61,063 nucleotides of DNA. Source: Anaerolineae bacterium (GTDB lineage Bacteria > Chloroflexota > Anaerolineae > JAADDB01). Shown here piece after piece: positions 7,767-17,124 of this stretch. The notes under the pieces were generated by a model. That model did not search any database, was not told where the DNA came from, and saw only the letters and a program-made list of their open reading frames with translations. A program made the position numbers and the translations under genes. Where the stretch lies: assembly GCA_015486845.1 (NCBI GenBank), contig WFQU01000049.1, forward strand, positions 1 through 61,063. Reading direction: 5' to 3'. Each line of letters opens with the position of its first letter. Within the stretch, counting starts at the first letter, position 1.

Positions 7767-8860
7767 GTGTCGAGATTTCCCGACGATTACTGACCTGGTT
7801 CGCCGCCAATGGGCGTGATTTGCCTTGGCGGCATGAACGGACGCCTTATCGAGTCGCCGTGGCGGAATTCATGTTGCAACAAACGCAGGTTCGGCAGGTC
7901 ATCCCTTATTATCAACGCTGGCTGCAACGGTTTCCTTCTTGGGTAACTTTGGCTGTTGCGCCGCTGGACGATGTCTTGAAGCTTTGGGAGGGGTTAGGCT
8001 ATTACAGCCGGGCGCGCCGGCTGCATCAGTTGGCGCAAATCGTTGTGGCGGATTACGGCGGCCAACTGCCAAGTCAGGAAAAAACGCTATTGGCGTTGCC
8101 CGGTATTGGTCGTTATACGGCTGGTGCGATTTTGAGCCTGGCATTCGGTCAGGATATGCCGTTGCTGGACGGCAATGTGCGCCGGGTGTTAGCCCGGCTT
8201 TACGCCTGGGGCGGCGATCCGAACAGCCGGGAAGGGGAGCGCTGGCTTTGGGCACAGAGCCGGGCGCTGCTTCCTTCGGGACAGGCCGGTGCTATGAACG
8301 AAGCGTTGATGGATTTGGGCGCAATGATTTGCACACCGCGGGGCCCCCGTTGTGACCTTTGCCCGCTGGCTGCCTACTGCCTGGCGTTTACATCTGGCCG
8401 GCCGGAAGCTTTTCCCTCCTCGTCGCTAAAGCCGCCATTGCCGCACCATCAAATTGTAGCCGCCGTTTGGCAAGACACAGCCGGCCGCTTTTTGCTGGCC
8501 AAGCGCCCGTTGCCTGGCCTCTTGGCCAGTCTATGGGAATTTCCCAGCATCGATTGCGGTGCCGAACCGGCGTATCCCCCGGATGCCTGTTTGCAAAAAT
8601 GGCTGGCTACAGAGATGGGGTGGGGGAGGACGCTCATCGGCGCGGCGCTGCCGCCTTTGCGGCACGCGTACACCCATTTTCGGCTAACGTTGTACCCGTT
8701 TTACGTTTCCCTACCTGCCAAAACAGACATGCTAAATAGTTTACTGAAAACTTATCCGGCCTGGCGCTGGGCAACCCCGACGCAAGCCAGGCAAGGGCTG
8801 GCAATGACCGGTGTTTCCGGACGTTTGCTGGCCCAATTGGTGCGGGAAGGATCGATTTGA
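7763..8860 (+). CDS. mutY: A/G-specific adenine glycosylase MutY
   Basis: The protein has 365 residues, the normal MutY length, starting at ATG 7763 in the ATGA overlap. It removes adenine mispaired with 8-oxoguanine. Catalytic Glu35 lies in AEFMLQQTQV, the helix-hairpin-helix is LPGIGRYTAGAI (112-123), and Asp136 lies in LDGNVRRVLAR. The [4Fe-4S] ligands are Cys190, Cys197, Cys200 and Cys206. The C-terminal 130 residues form the Nudix-like 8-oxoG-recognition domain. The frame extends upstream to 7607, but that part overlaps the zinc-ribbon gene. Confidence 0.95.
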   Translation: MSVEISRRLLTWFAANGRDLPWRHERTPYRVAVAEFMLQQTQVRQVIPYYQRWLQRFPSWVTLAVAPLDDVLKLWEGLGYYSRARRLHQLAQIVVADYGGQLPSQEKTLLALPGIGRYTAGAILSLAFGQDMPLLDGNVRRVLARLYAWGGDPNSREGERWLWAQSRALLPSGQAGAMNEALMDLGAMICTPRGPRCDLCPLAAYCLAFTSGRPEAFPSSSLKPPLPHHQIVAAVWQDTAGRFLLAKRPLPGLLASLWEFPSIDCGAEPAYPPDACLQKWLATEMGWGRTLIGAALPPLRHAYTHFRLTLYPFYVSLPAKTDMLNSLLKTYPAWRWATPTQARQGLAMTGVSGRLLAQLVREGSI

Positions 8861-9846
8861 TGCGTGGGATTGTGCTAGTGACAGGTGCAAATGGTTTTTT
8901 GGGCAGCAATTTGGTGGCTGCTTTGGCCAATCGTGGCGCAGCCGTGCGTGCTTTGCATCGGTCTACTTCGGACTTGCGGGCGTTAGCCGGGTTGCGCTAC
9001 GAAGACGCGGTGGGCGATGTGTTGGATGAGACCAGTTTACGCGCTGCCATGGCCGGCTGCGATCTTGTCTTCCACGTGGCAGCCGTGGCGGATTATTGGC
9101 GGACGCCGGTGGAACGACTTTATCGCGTCAATGTGGAGGGCACCCGGAACGTGGTTCGTGCGGCAGTGGCTGCCGGTGTTCGGCGCGTTGTGCTTACGAG
9201 CTCTGTTGCTTCGTTGGGCGTTCCGCCCCGAGGGGAATTGCTGAATGAGCGAAGCCAGTTCAACTTGCCGCCGGAACATTTCCCGTACGGGCACAGCAAA
9301 GCAGAGGCGGAACAAGTGGCTCGCACCGAAGCTGGCGACGCGCTGGAACTAATCATTGTTAATCCGGCTGTGATCTTGGGCCCCCGCGATTTGCATTTCA
9401 TCTCCGGTAGCATCATCAAAGAAGTTTACCAACATCGAGTGCCCATTTGCCCGCCTGGCGGCACTAATTATATTTCGGTGAATAGTGTGGTAGCCGGTGA
9501 ACTGGCCGCGGCAGAAAAAGGACGTCCCGGCCAACGTTATATTCTCGGCGGCGTGAATTTGTCCCATGTCAAGGCGTTTTTGACTGTGGCTCGATTGTTG
9601 CACGTGCCGTTCACGTGCCGCCATGTGCCCGGTTGGACGCTGCCGCTGTTGGCCCGGTTAGTCGATCTCTACAATTGGCTGGGCCTTGGACCACGGCTGG
9701 TGGACGGCAATCAGGTACGCCTTTCCGGACAAGAAATTTACGTGGACACCAGCCTGGCCCGGCACGAATTGGGCCTGCCACCTACCGATTTCGAGGCCAC
9801 CATCATCGCAACGTTCCGTTGGTATCGGCAGGAAGGATTGTTATAG
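8860..9846 (+). CDS. HpnA-like NAD-dependent epimerase/dehydratase
   Basis: The protein has 328 residues, starting at ATG 8860, which overlaps the mutY stop by one base; GGGAAGG lies just upstream. It is an extended SDR: TGANGFLGSN binds the NAD cofactor, TSSVAS holds the catalytic Ser, and YGHSK has the Tyr-Lys pair. The closest recognisable relatives are dihydroflavonol-reductase-like and hopanoid-associated HpnA epimerases. A second member of the group lies at 34686-35690. The substrate is probably a nucleotide sugar or a lipid-linked carbonyl compound and cannot be fixed here. It is the last gene of this run. Confidence 0.82.
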   Translation: MRGIVLVTGANGFLGSNLVAALANRGAAVRALHRSTSDLRALAGLRYEDAVGDVLDETSLRAAMAGCDLVFHVAAVADYWRTPVERLYRVNVEGTRNVVRAAVAAGVRRVVLTSSVASLGVPPRGELLNERSQFNLPPEHFPYGHSKAEAEQVARTEAGDALELIIVNPAVILGPRDLHFISGSIIKEVYQHRVPICPPGGTNYISVNSVVAGELAAAEKGRPGQRYILGGVNLSHVKAFLTVARLLHVPFTCRHVPGWTLPLLARLVDLYNWLGLGPRLVDGNQVRLSGQEIYVDTSLARHELGLPPTDFEATIIATFRWYRQEGLL

Positions 9847-10142
9847 AATTCCAATCCCCGGCGATCTATGTTAGCCGAGGCTGGTTTACGTTAGGTTTTG
9901 CGGTAATGGCGCAGGTTCCACAATTGTTGTAGCGTTTTTTAGCGCTGGTTTTTATGGCAGCGATTTTGGAGTTCCCTGAAAAAAGCAGTGGACCGTAGAA
10001 ATCGTTGAGAACGCTGAACAGGAACGAAGGTTGTAAAGACAAAAGTCTCTTGCAGACCCATGATTTTTCTCTCTGTGCGCCTTACGTTCTTGGTGGTACC
10101 AATTCTTGTAGTTGATTTTTAGATTTCTTGGTTTATGTTCAC
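9847..10142. other. Gap between convergent genes
   Basis: No gene, RNA or strong hairpin was seen. The stretch is AT-richer than its surroundings and lies between the stops of the + strand epimerase and the - strand HD protein. Confidence 0.4.
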
Positions 10143-10766
10143 TTATATTTTTCCGGCGACCTCCTGGTCTAACCGTTGGAAGAATGCCACCATATAACGG
10201 TGGCGCTCTTCAGCAATGTGACGGGCAATGTCAGTATACAAACGATCTTTAACCCTGCGGAGCTTGAAAACGAATTCGTGCACCGGGGTATACGCGATGG
10301 CTGTTGGTGTTGCTTCTGCCTCGGCCTGCGCTACCGGAACAGTCCACAGCGGCGAACCGTGTTCCCCGGCATAGACAAAGGCGCGGGCAATACCGATGGC
10401 GCCGATTGCATCCAGGTTATCCGCGTCGCTGAGGCATTTCGCTTCCAAAGTGGCTGGCTCCGGTGGATAACGGAAGCGGTGTGCTACAATGCAGTGAGAA
10501 ACCGCTGTCACGAACGCTTCCGGTTCCCCTGCTAACAATTCTGTCGCCAACCGGGCACCGACAAGGTGATGACGGGCCCTGTCGACACCAACACCGACAT
10601 CGTGCAATAGCGCAGCCGTCCGCACGACGGATACATCAGCACCTTCAGCTTCAGCAATGCGCTCTGCCAAGCGCAATACGCGCAAAACGTGGCTGAAATC
10701 GTGCGCTGCGCCGTGTTCACCGTAAAGCAGCCGCGCCTTTTCAACAGTTAATTCCATGCTTCTCAC
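10143..10766 (-). CDS. HD-domain phosphohydrolase
   Basis: The protein has 207 residues. The HD signature is visible as HDFSHVLRV (about 22-30), LLHDVG (about 53-58) and a later [11 protein letters not shown] (about 113-123). These supply the His and Asp ligands of the metal site. It resembles the YedJ/YpgQ group of small nucleotide or phosphate-ester hydrolases. GTG 10766 overlaps the ManC-fusion stop (GTGA); an in-frame ATG at 10757 preceded by GGTGAG is an equally plausible start. It is the second gene of a two-gene operon, so a role in sugar-nucleotide metabolism is possible but unproven. Confidence 0.83.
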   Translation of the reverse strand: MRSMELTVEKARLLYGEHGAAHDFSHVLRVLRLAERIAEAEGADVSVVRTAALLHDVGVGVDRARHHLVGARLATELLAGEPEAFVTAVSHCIVAHRFRYPPEPATLEAKCLSDADNLDAIGAIGIARAFVYAGEHGSPLWTVPVAQAEAEATPTAIAYTPVHEFVFKLRRVKDRLYTDIARHIAEERHRYMVAFFQRLDQEVAGKI

Positions 10767-13267
10767 CGAATGATACTTTCGATTTTCTGCTGGAATGTAT
10801 AGAGCAGATTCTTGACATCTTCCTCATTATCCCCTTCGACATCAATGTGGAATACGGCTTTATCCGCATCTGGCCGCATCAACACCCAGCGCCGGCCGCC
10901 TAAGAAAACTTTGACGCCGTCCAATGTCTGCACGTTGTCGCTTTTGTAGGTCTCGTTCAACACGCGCATGACCTTGCCTTTATGCGCCCAGGGCGTATCT
11001 ACCTGCACGCTGCCGACCCAATGGGGTGGCAAGGTGTCCCGCACATCGTGTAGCGTCGTTTGCTGCACGGCCATAGTTTCTAACAACTGCGCTAAAGCCA
11101 TCATACCATCCACTGCAGGGTGGAATTCTGGTACAACGAAATTGCCGCGGCCATCCATCGCCAGTATTACATCCGGTTCTTGCGATTGGCCCATCAAATC
11201 GTGCAAATCGTATTTACAGCGTATAACGCTGCCGCCGTAACGCTGAGCGATTTCGTCTAAAGCAGTGGGCATTGTTACTGTGGCCACCAGTCGTTTGCCC
11301 GGATGTGACCGCATGATGAGCTCAGCCAGCACTAAGGCTGTTTCCATTGAAGAGAGCGGCTGCCCATCTTTGCAAACGATGAAAAGCTTTTCGCCGCTCA
11401 CATCCAGTTTCGCGCCAAAGGAAACATCCTGCAATACTTTCGTGATAGCGCCTAGTTGGTATAGCCCCGCCTGAAACTGTTCTTCTAGAACAGCTAATTT
11501 GGTTTCGGAGGGGTGGGCGTTTAGAGGTACTTGCTCTACCGCCAGACTTTGTAACAGGGCCGGCAAGATGCTGCTACTGGTACCATAGCTGTAATCTACC
11601 ACTACTTTATATTTTCTATTCACGATGGCATCATTGTTTACCGCAGCTAGAAAATCTTTCTCATAATGGGAAAGCACGCCTGGCGCGTATTCGATAAGAC
11701 CAATCTCGTCCATATACGCCCGTCGGAAATCCTCACGAAAATAAATGCGCTCGATTTTGCGTTCCACTGCATTGCTCAAGTCTAAACCGGAGCCGTTGAA
11801 AATGTGAATATCCACCACGCGTTGATCAAAAGGAGATAGCCGCACATTAATGCCGGCGACTGCTTCGGTTTGACGGGTATAGTAACGCGCCACTGGCCCG
11901 GGTACGCTGGCTAAATCCCAAACGTTCACGCCGGCGGCCGGTAGGCCGGCAATAATAGCTCGTTTCAACATGCGCGAGCTGCGGTGCACATCCCGATTAA
12001 TGGTAACCCATGATCCTTTTGGGAAGTGGGCGCCCACTGCAGCGCCAACTTTGGCCGCCATCTCCGGTGTTAAATCTACGTTGACTACGCCGCTAATCCC
12101 AAACCGACCAAAAAGCGTGCGCCGCACCCGGCTGCCCCAAATTATACTCTCATGAACTTGCGCTCCGCTTTCCACCTCTTTTTTGGGCCAAAGACGCACA
12201 TTCTCGTAAATGATGGCATTCTCGTGAATGATGGAGCCATCCGCGACCACACTGCCATCGTGGAGCATTGCCTTGGACTTAATCGAACACCCCCGCCCAA
12301 CAATGGTGCCCGATAGCTGTACATCCTCACCGATGTAGCACCCTCGCCAAAGAATAGAGTGCGTCACCTCTACGCGCGAGTCGATGATTGTGTCATTGCG
12401 GATAACCGTTGGTCCATCGATGTGGACGCCTCCTTTGATGCGTACTCCCGGGCCTAAATAGATGGGGCCTTTGAGGATGGCGTCCGGGGCAATTTCTACG
12501 TCGTCGCTGCCTAACCATACATTGTCGCCCCAGTGCCGGCCCAGCGGTTCTAAATTCACCCGTCCTGACAACAAATCGCCCGTAGCACGCACGTATTCGT
12601 TGATATTGCCGACATCGGTCCAATAACCATTAGCCACGAAGCCGTACATGCTGCCCGGTTGCGAAAGAAATTGCGGGAAAATGTCATTGCTCCAATCCAC
12701 CGGTTTCCCCGGCTTGATCAAATCCAGTACTTCCGGCTCGATCACGTAAATGCCGGTGTTCACTTGATCCGAGATCACCTCACTCCAGCCGGGCTTCTCT
12801 AAAAACTGCGTAATCTGGCCCGCATCATCGGTGATCACTACACCATATTCCAGCGGCGTTGGCACGCGATATAGCGTTAGCGTCACTTTAGCTTTTTTTT
12901 CTTTGTGGAAGGCGATAATTTGGCCTAAGTTAAAATCGGTCAAAGCATCGCCGCTAATTACCAAAAAAGTATCATCCTGCAATAACGACGCGGCGTTTTT
13001 GACACTACCGGCTGTTCCTAACGGCGTCTCTTCTACAGCGTACTGAATGTTCATACCCCAAGCACTGCCATCACCGAAAAAGTCATGGATCATATCGGCC
13101 ATGTACATGGTTGTCATTACCACATCCGTAATGCCATATCGCTTCAACAAGTCGAGGATATGTGAAATCATCGGTTTGTTCACCATGGGCACCATGGGCT
13201 TTGGCCGATCTTTCGTCAGCGGACGCAGTCGTGAACCTTCTCCTCCCGCCATCACCACAGCCTTCAT
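10763..13267 (-). CDS. Mannose-1-phosphate guanylyltransferase / phosphomannomutase-like fusion
   Basis: The protein has 834 residues in three parts. Residues 1-235 are a nucleotidyltransferase ([18 protein letters not shown] motif), which activates a sugar phosphate with GTP or another NTP. About 250-370 are left-handed beta-helix hexapeptide repeats. About 375-830 are a phosphohexomutase fold. The mutase part looks degenerate: where active enzymes have the phosphoserine SASHNP loop it reads [19 protein letters not shown], and the Mg-binding DGDADR loop is replaced by AMDGRGNF. The first half should make GDP-mannose or a similar precursor for the exopolysaccharide locus that begins 1.5 kb away. 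An AGGGAGG site precedes the ATG. Fusions of this form are known in Chloroflexota and cyanobacteria. Confidence 0.9.
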   Translation of the reverse strand: MKAVVMAGGEGSRLRPLTKDRPKPMVPMVNKPMISHILDLLKRYGITDVVMTTMYMADMIHDFFGDGSAWGMNIQYAVEETPLGTAGSVKNAASLLQDDTFLVISGDALTDFNLGQIIAFHKEKKAKVTLTLYRVPTPLEYGVVITDDAGQITQFLEKPGWSEVISDQVNTGIYVIEPEVLDLIKPGKPVDWSNDIFPQFLSQPGSMYGFVANGYWTDVGNINEYVRATGDLLSGRVNLEPLGRHWGDNVWLGSDDVEIAPDAILKGPIYLGPGVRIKGGVHIDGPTVIRNDTIIDSRVEVTHSILWRGCYIGEDVQLSGTIVGRGCSIKSKAMLHDGSVVADGSIIHENAIIYENVRLWPKKEVESGAQVHESIIWGSRVRRTLFGRFGISGVVNVDLTPEMAAKVGAAVGAHFPKGSWVTINRDVHRSSRMLKRAIIAGLPAAGVNVWDLASVPGPVARYYTRQTEAVAGINVRLSPFDQRVVDIHIFNGSGLDLSNAVERKIERIYFREDFRRAYMDEIGLIEYAPGVLSHYEKDFLAAVNNDAIVNRKYKVVVDYSYGTSSSILPALLQSLAVEQVPLNAHPSETKLAVLEEQFQAGLYQLGAITKVLQDVSFGAKLDVSGEKLFIVCKDGQPLSSMETALVLAELIMRSHPGKRLVATVTMPTALDEIAQRYGGSVIRCKYDLHDLMGQSQEPDVILAMDGRGNFVVPEFHPAVDGMMALAQLLETMAVQQTTLHDVRDTLPPHWVGSVQVDTPWAHKGKVMRVLNETYKSDNVQTLDGVKVFLGGRRWVLMRPDADKAVFHIDVEGDNEEDVKNLLYTFQQKIESIIR

Positions 13268-13411
13268 TGTTAGCCTCCCTTATTTTAGTAACCTATCACA
13301 TGAAAAGCGCACAAACTCATCAGCATAACAACAGGAATATGGACAATTTAACTATATTCTACTACAATTTCACTCTATCAATATTGAGCTATCCAGCAAA
13401 GGAGTTATATC

Positions 13412-14362
13412 ATGGAAACAGTAAAATATTGTCCTATTTGTGGACAGCGCTTGGAAATGCGCATGATGAGCGATCGAGTACGGCCGGTCTGTCCGAACTG
13501 CGGTTTTGTTTATTACATGAATCCGGCTGTTGCCGCCGGCACACTGGTAGAGGAAGATGGCAAAGTCCTCCTTATTCGTCGCGGTGTTGAACCACGCAAA
13601 GGCTATTGGGCCTTGCCTGCTGGTTACGTGGAAGCCGACGAAAGTGCCGAAGAAGCAGCCGTCCGCGAGACTAAGGAAGAAACCAATGTCCCGGTTGAAC
13701 TCGATGAACTTCTGGGTGTTTATTCTTTTGGACAATCAGTCGGTGATCGCGGTGTGCTCATCTTATACAGTGCTCACGCCACGCCGAATGCCCAGCCGCC
13801 TCATCCCAGCGACGACGCTACCGAAGCACGGTTTTTTGCTCCGGCGGAGCTTCCCCCTAATGAGAATCTGGCTTTTGATAGCCACAGATCTGCTTTAGCA
13901 GAGTGGCGCCGCGCTCGAGCCGTCTCCTATCGCATCGCTGTCTCAGAAGATAAACAAGCCATTTTTACTTTAGCACAGCAATTTAAAGAGCCTATGTTTC
14001 GGTCGTCGCTCTCTGACAGTAATGGCTGTCAGTTCATTTTAGCTTGGGATGTCAATCAATTAGTCGGGTTTGCCAGTCTGAGCTTGCACCCTATTTCGGG
14101 CGATGTGCGGCTCAATCAGGTTTTCGTGGTGCCAAGCCATCGTCGTTGGGGGATTGGGAGCCACTTAATACAACATGCTATTGATCATGTTCGCACCGTT
14201 GGGAAAAACCGCCTTTTCGCTGAAATCCCGACTAGTAATACCGGCCTGGTCGTTTACATCAAGAGTGGTTTTCAGGTTTCAGGCTTCATGAACCAGGCAT
14301 CACCCCATCGCTATCCCGAAAACCAGCCAGTGCTCTTTCTTACTTATAATGTAAGCAAATAA
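13412..14362 (+). CDS. Zinc-ribbon Nudix hydrolase fused to a GNAT acetyltransferase
   Basis: The protein has 316 residues. Cys7/Cys10 and Cys27/Cys30 form a zinc ribbon like that of NADH pyrophosphatase (NudC). The Nudix box spans residues 71-93 with the RETKEE core, so it should hydrolyse a nucleoside diphosphate derivative. From about 165 a GNAT domain follows, with the acetyl-CoA-binding VVPSHRRWGIGSHLI. Fusion of the two enzymes in one chain is uncommon. It is divergent from the ManC fusion, and AAAGGAG precedes the ATG. The substrate of either half is unknown. Confidence 0.88.
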   Translation: METVKYCPICGQRLEMRMMSDRVRPVCPNCGFVYYMNPAVAAGTLVEEDGKVLLIRRGVEPRKGYWALPAGYVEADESAEEAAVRETKEETNVPVELDELLGVYSFGQSVGDRGVLILYSAHATPNAQPPHPSDDATEARFFAPAELPPNENLAFDSHRSALAEWRRARAVSYRIAVSEDKQAIFTLAQQFKEPMFRSSLSDSNGCQFILAWDVNQLVGFASLSLHPISGDVRLNQVFVVPSHRRWGIGSHLIQHAIDHVRTVGKNRLFAEIPTSNTGLVVYIKSGFQVSGFMNQASPHRYPENQPVLFLTYNVSK

Positions 14363-14792
14363 TTTCGCTTGACGGGACTGGAACTAAAAAGCTTGACGCC
14401 AAGGCGCAGAGATGAAGTTTATTTCAAGGAAGTTGGGGACAGGCGTAAGAGCGTAACGTGTGTGGTCCCTACAGGACGACTATCTATTCCTGATTCCTAA
14501 CCTCCGCTCTTTTTCTCCCCGTCTACCGCGTTTCTGTGCAAGATCTTGGTCTTGCACAGAAGAATTTCACTAGAAAGATACTATATTATAGCACAACTTC
14601 CTATTAACATTAAAGAATGCGTAACGGTAACTAACAATTCCAAAGGCCCTGTATCTGGCGAAAAGGCGTTTTGTATTCCACCCAGGGGGTGCTATACTTC
14701 CTTGTTCATACCAAACAAGCTAAACTTGGCATGAGCAAGTGTGAAAAACAACTGTCTGTTCTACTAAGGAACAGAGTTAATGAGGTGAATGT
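14363..14792. other. Gap with repeat fragment and promoter
   Basis: It contains a short 'cttgacgccaaggcgcagag' repeat fragment (about 14392-14412) and the promoter described at 14671-14698. A 62-codon open frame (14546-14734) overlaps the promoter and resembles no family, so it is not called. Confidence 0.5.
14671..14698 (+). promoter_or_regulatory. Sigma-70-type promoter for the GT2 gene
   Basis: TTGTAT (14671-14676) and TATACT (14693-14698) are separated by 16 bases. They lie about 95 bases ahead of the glycosyltransferase start, with no other gene between. Confidence 0.5.
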
Positions 14793-16277
14793 GTGTTATT
14801 ATTACCCATTCTATATGCCATTGCTAGCTATAGCTTAGCGCTGTATGGATTACAGGCGTTGCTGCTGACAATGTTCTATATTTGGAAAGAAGTGACGAGG
14901 GTCGAGCCATTAGTTGCGGTTCCCAAGGATTGTGAGTGGCCGATTCTCACGATTCAGTTACCCATTTACAACGAGAAGGCTGTGGTTGAACGCTTATTGT
15001 TTGCTGTAACCAGTTTAGACTATCCCCGGGCTCGGCTACAAATTCAGGTGCTGGATGATTCCGATGACGAAACGACACGTGTTTTGCAACAAGAAGTACT
15101 GTATTACCGGAAGCAAGGTTACTGGATTAATCTGATGCGTAGGCATGACCGGACAGGCTTCAAAGCGGGCGCATTAGCGACTGCTTTTGTCCAAGTCAAA
15201 GGAGACTTCATCGCCATCTTCGATGCCGACTTCGCACCGGCACCTGATTGGGCGCAAAAGAGCGTGTTAGCGCTTATTAAACATCCGGCCTGGGGGTTCG
15301 TGCAAACTCGCTGGGGCCACTTGAATGCGCCGGCTTCCTGGCTTACCCGAGCCCAGGCCATCGCTCTGGATGGCCATTTTGTCGTCGAGCAGGGCGCCCG
15401 GTCCGCTTTCGGCTTGCCGTTTGGCTTCAACGGTAGCGGCGGTATTTGGCGGCGGCAGACCATCGAGGACGCCGGCGGTTGGCAAGCCGACACGTTATGT
15501 GAAGATTTAGACCTGAGCTATCGTGCCCAATTGCGAGGTTGGCAGGGTGGTTATCTGCCTGATGTCGTTGCGCCGGCGGAGCTGCCACCATCCATGAGTG
15601 CCTGGAAACAACAACAATTTCGTTGGGCCAAAGGCTCGGTACAGGTTATGCGCAAAGTCGGTGGCGACATTCTGCGGGAAAAAAGCTGGTCATGGACGGT
15701 GAAAATAGCGGCATTCTGGCATTTGAGCGGCTATATCTCACATTTGTTCTTGCTCTTGCTTTTAGCGCTACTCTTGCCCATGATCCAATTCCACTTGCCT
15801 TGGGTGCCTTTTTTAGCGCCAATAGGCTTGTTGGGCTTCGGACCTATCCTACTTTATGTCGTTAGCCAGCAGCAGTTATATGACCAATGGCTTCGCCGCT
15901 TGCTTGCTCTGCCGTTTCTATTAGCTGTTGGCGTGGGTCTGGCTCTCAACAATAGCGTGGCTGTACTCGAGGGGATCATCGGGCAAGATTCCCCTTTCCG
16001 GCGTACCCCCAAGTATAATTTGTCTGGCGCTAACAATGGTTGGGTCGGTCGCGGTTATGCGCCGCCGGTGGATCCGCGCACGGGAGGGGAGCTTCTTTTA
16101 GCCGGTTACGCTTTAGTAACGTTATGGGCCGCCTGGCGAGCAGGAGACTGGCTACTCATGCCATTTATCAGTTTATTTGTGATCGGGTTTGCCTGGGTTG
16201 GGTGGCAATCGCTGCGTGAACGCCGTGTAGCCATTCGCTACACCCGCCAGGCTGCCGTACGCCGGTCGCTGTCGTGA
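14793..16277 (+). CDS. Processive GT2 glycosyltransferase (glucomannan/cellulose-synthase-like)
   Basis: The protein has 494 residues, starting at GTG 14793 with GAGGTG five bases before it. An N-terminal span (about 5-30) is followed by a GT-A catalytic domain: VLDDSDDET, the metal-binding DAD at 144-146, an EDLDLSYR acid motif and QQFRWAKGS, the QxxRW signature of processive synthases. Several C-terminal membrane spans (about 310-480) follow. This pattern fits CslA-like mannan or glucomannan synthases, which polymerise from GDP-sugars and export the chain. The ManC fusion on the opposite strand could supply GDP-mannose. It likely starts the exopolysaccharide locus. Confidence 0.9.
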   Translation: MLLLPILYAIASYSLALYGLQALLLTMFYIWKEVTRVEPLVAVPKDCEWPILTIQLPIYNEKAVVERLLFAVTSLDYPRARLQIQVLDDSDDETTRVLQQEVLYYRKQGYWINLMRRHDRTGFKAGALATAFVQVKGDFIAIFDADFAPAPDWAQKSVLALIKHPAWGFVQTRWGHLNAPASWLTRAQAIALDGHFVVEQGARSAFGLPFGFNGSGGIWRRQTIEDAGGWQADTLCEDLDLSYRAQLRGWQGGYLPDVVAPAELPPSMSAWKQQQFRWAKGSVQVMRKVGGDILREKSWSWTVKIAAFWHLSGYISHLFLLLLLALLLPMIQFHLPWVPFLAPIGLLGFGPILLYVVSQQQLYDQWLRRLLALPFLLAVGVGLALNNSVAVLEGIIGQDSPFRRTPKYNLSGANNGWVGRGYAPPVDPRTGGELLLAGYALVTLWAAWRAGDWLLMPFISLFVIGFAWVGWQSLRERRVAIRYTRQAAVRRSLS

Positions 16278-16833
16278 AAAGGTCTTATTTTCAGAGAGGA
16301 ATCGACCTGGGCCTGTGGCGCACCAAAGCGGATGAAAATTTACGACTGGCGTCAAGCGTTTAGGCAGCTTGGCAGCGTCAACACCGGCTAAAGCCTCGAC
16401 GCCGGTGTTGGGGAAAGTGCAGCGCTTCGCTAATAAAGATGTCATCAGGCTTATTTTTTCGCCATTATTTTTTATCTGCGTGCGCAGCCAGCGTTAATCT
16501 GCGTCCTATTTTATTTTCAAGGGAGTTATCATGGGCCTACGGCACACCACAGCGAATGAAAACCTACGGCTGGACTCGAGCCTTTAGGCGGTTTTGTAGC
16601 GTTACCCCCGGCTAAAGCCTCTACTCCGGCGCAATGGGAGCTATTTTCAGGGGAGAATCTGTTACTAATTTCTTGACCATTGTTTTTTTATCTGCGTGCG
16701 CAGCCAGCGTTAATCTGCGTCCTATTTTATTTTCAAGGGAGTTATCATGAGCCTACGGCACACCACAGCGAATGAAAATTAAGATCAGCGTGCATCAGCG
16801 TTAATCTGCGTTCTATTTTCAGAGGAGACAAAA
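16278..16833. repeat. Dense cluster of dispersed repeats with a tandem duplication
   Basis: Two near-identical stretches of about 90 bases, around 16480-16568 and 16691-16781, each run from 'ctgcgtgcgcagccagcg' through 'ttttcaagggag' to 'cctacggcacaccacagc'. Between and before them are copies of a 'cctttaggcgg...ggctaaagcc' hairpin module (about 16335-16400 and 16560-16630). The cluster ends with a third element (about 16783-16827) whose TTTTCAGAGGAG forms the ribosome-binding site of the gene at 16834. No gene is supported. Confidence 0.75.
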
Positions 16834-17124
16834 ATGACGCGTATCGGCATTGGTATTGTGTTCATCATCATAGCCGGGTTTTATCCGTTTGCGGCCATGC
16901 TCCGGCTAAACAAACGGTTGGGCCGGCCGGATGGCCCAGGTCGTAACGAATTGATCGCACTCATGGTGATGCACAGCGCGTTGCCATTCGCCCTTGCTCT
17001 CATCGGTATGGGCGTGATGATCCATCGCCTGTATATCGCCCCGGCCTACCGGATCAGTGTGCTTTTCTTGTTACTGCTGGCCGCCGCAGGCGGTGGCCTG
17101 AGCCGACGGTGGAAAAAACAATGA
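16834..17124 (+). CDS. Small three-span membrane protein, function unknown
   Basis: The protein has 96 residues. Hydrophobic segments lie at about 3-24, 40-64 and 71-90, ending in a basic tail (RRWKKQ). I do not recognise a family. The stop overlaps the start of the following GT4 gene (ATGA), so it is very likely part of the exopolysaccharide operon, where it may be an accessory membrane factor. Its Shine-Dalgarno (GAGGAG) comes from the end of a dispersed repeat. Confidence 0.7.
   Translation: MTRIGIGIVFIIIAGFYPFAAMLRLNKRLGRPDGPGRNELIALMVMHSALPFALALIGMGVMIHRLYIAPAYRISVLFLLLLAAAGGGLSRRWKKQ

Noticed and set aside
10176-10696. Plus-strand frames opposite the HD protein
   Set aside because: The minus frame has clear HD motifs; the plus frames are its shadows.
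14546-14734. 62-codon frame before the GT2 gene
   Set aside because: It overlaps the promoter, has no Shine-Dalgarno and shows no protein-like composition.
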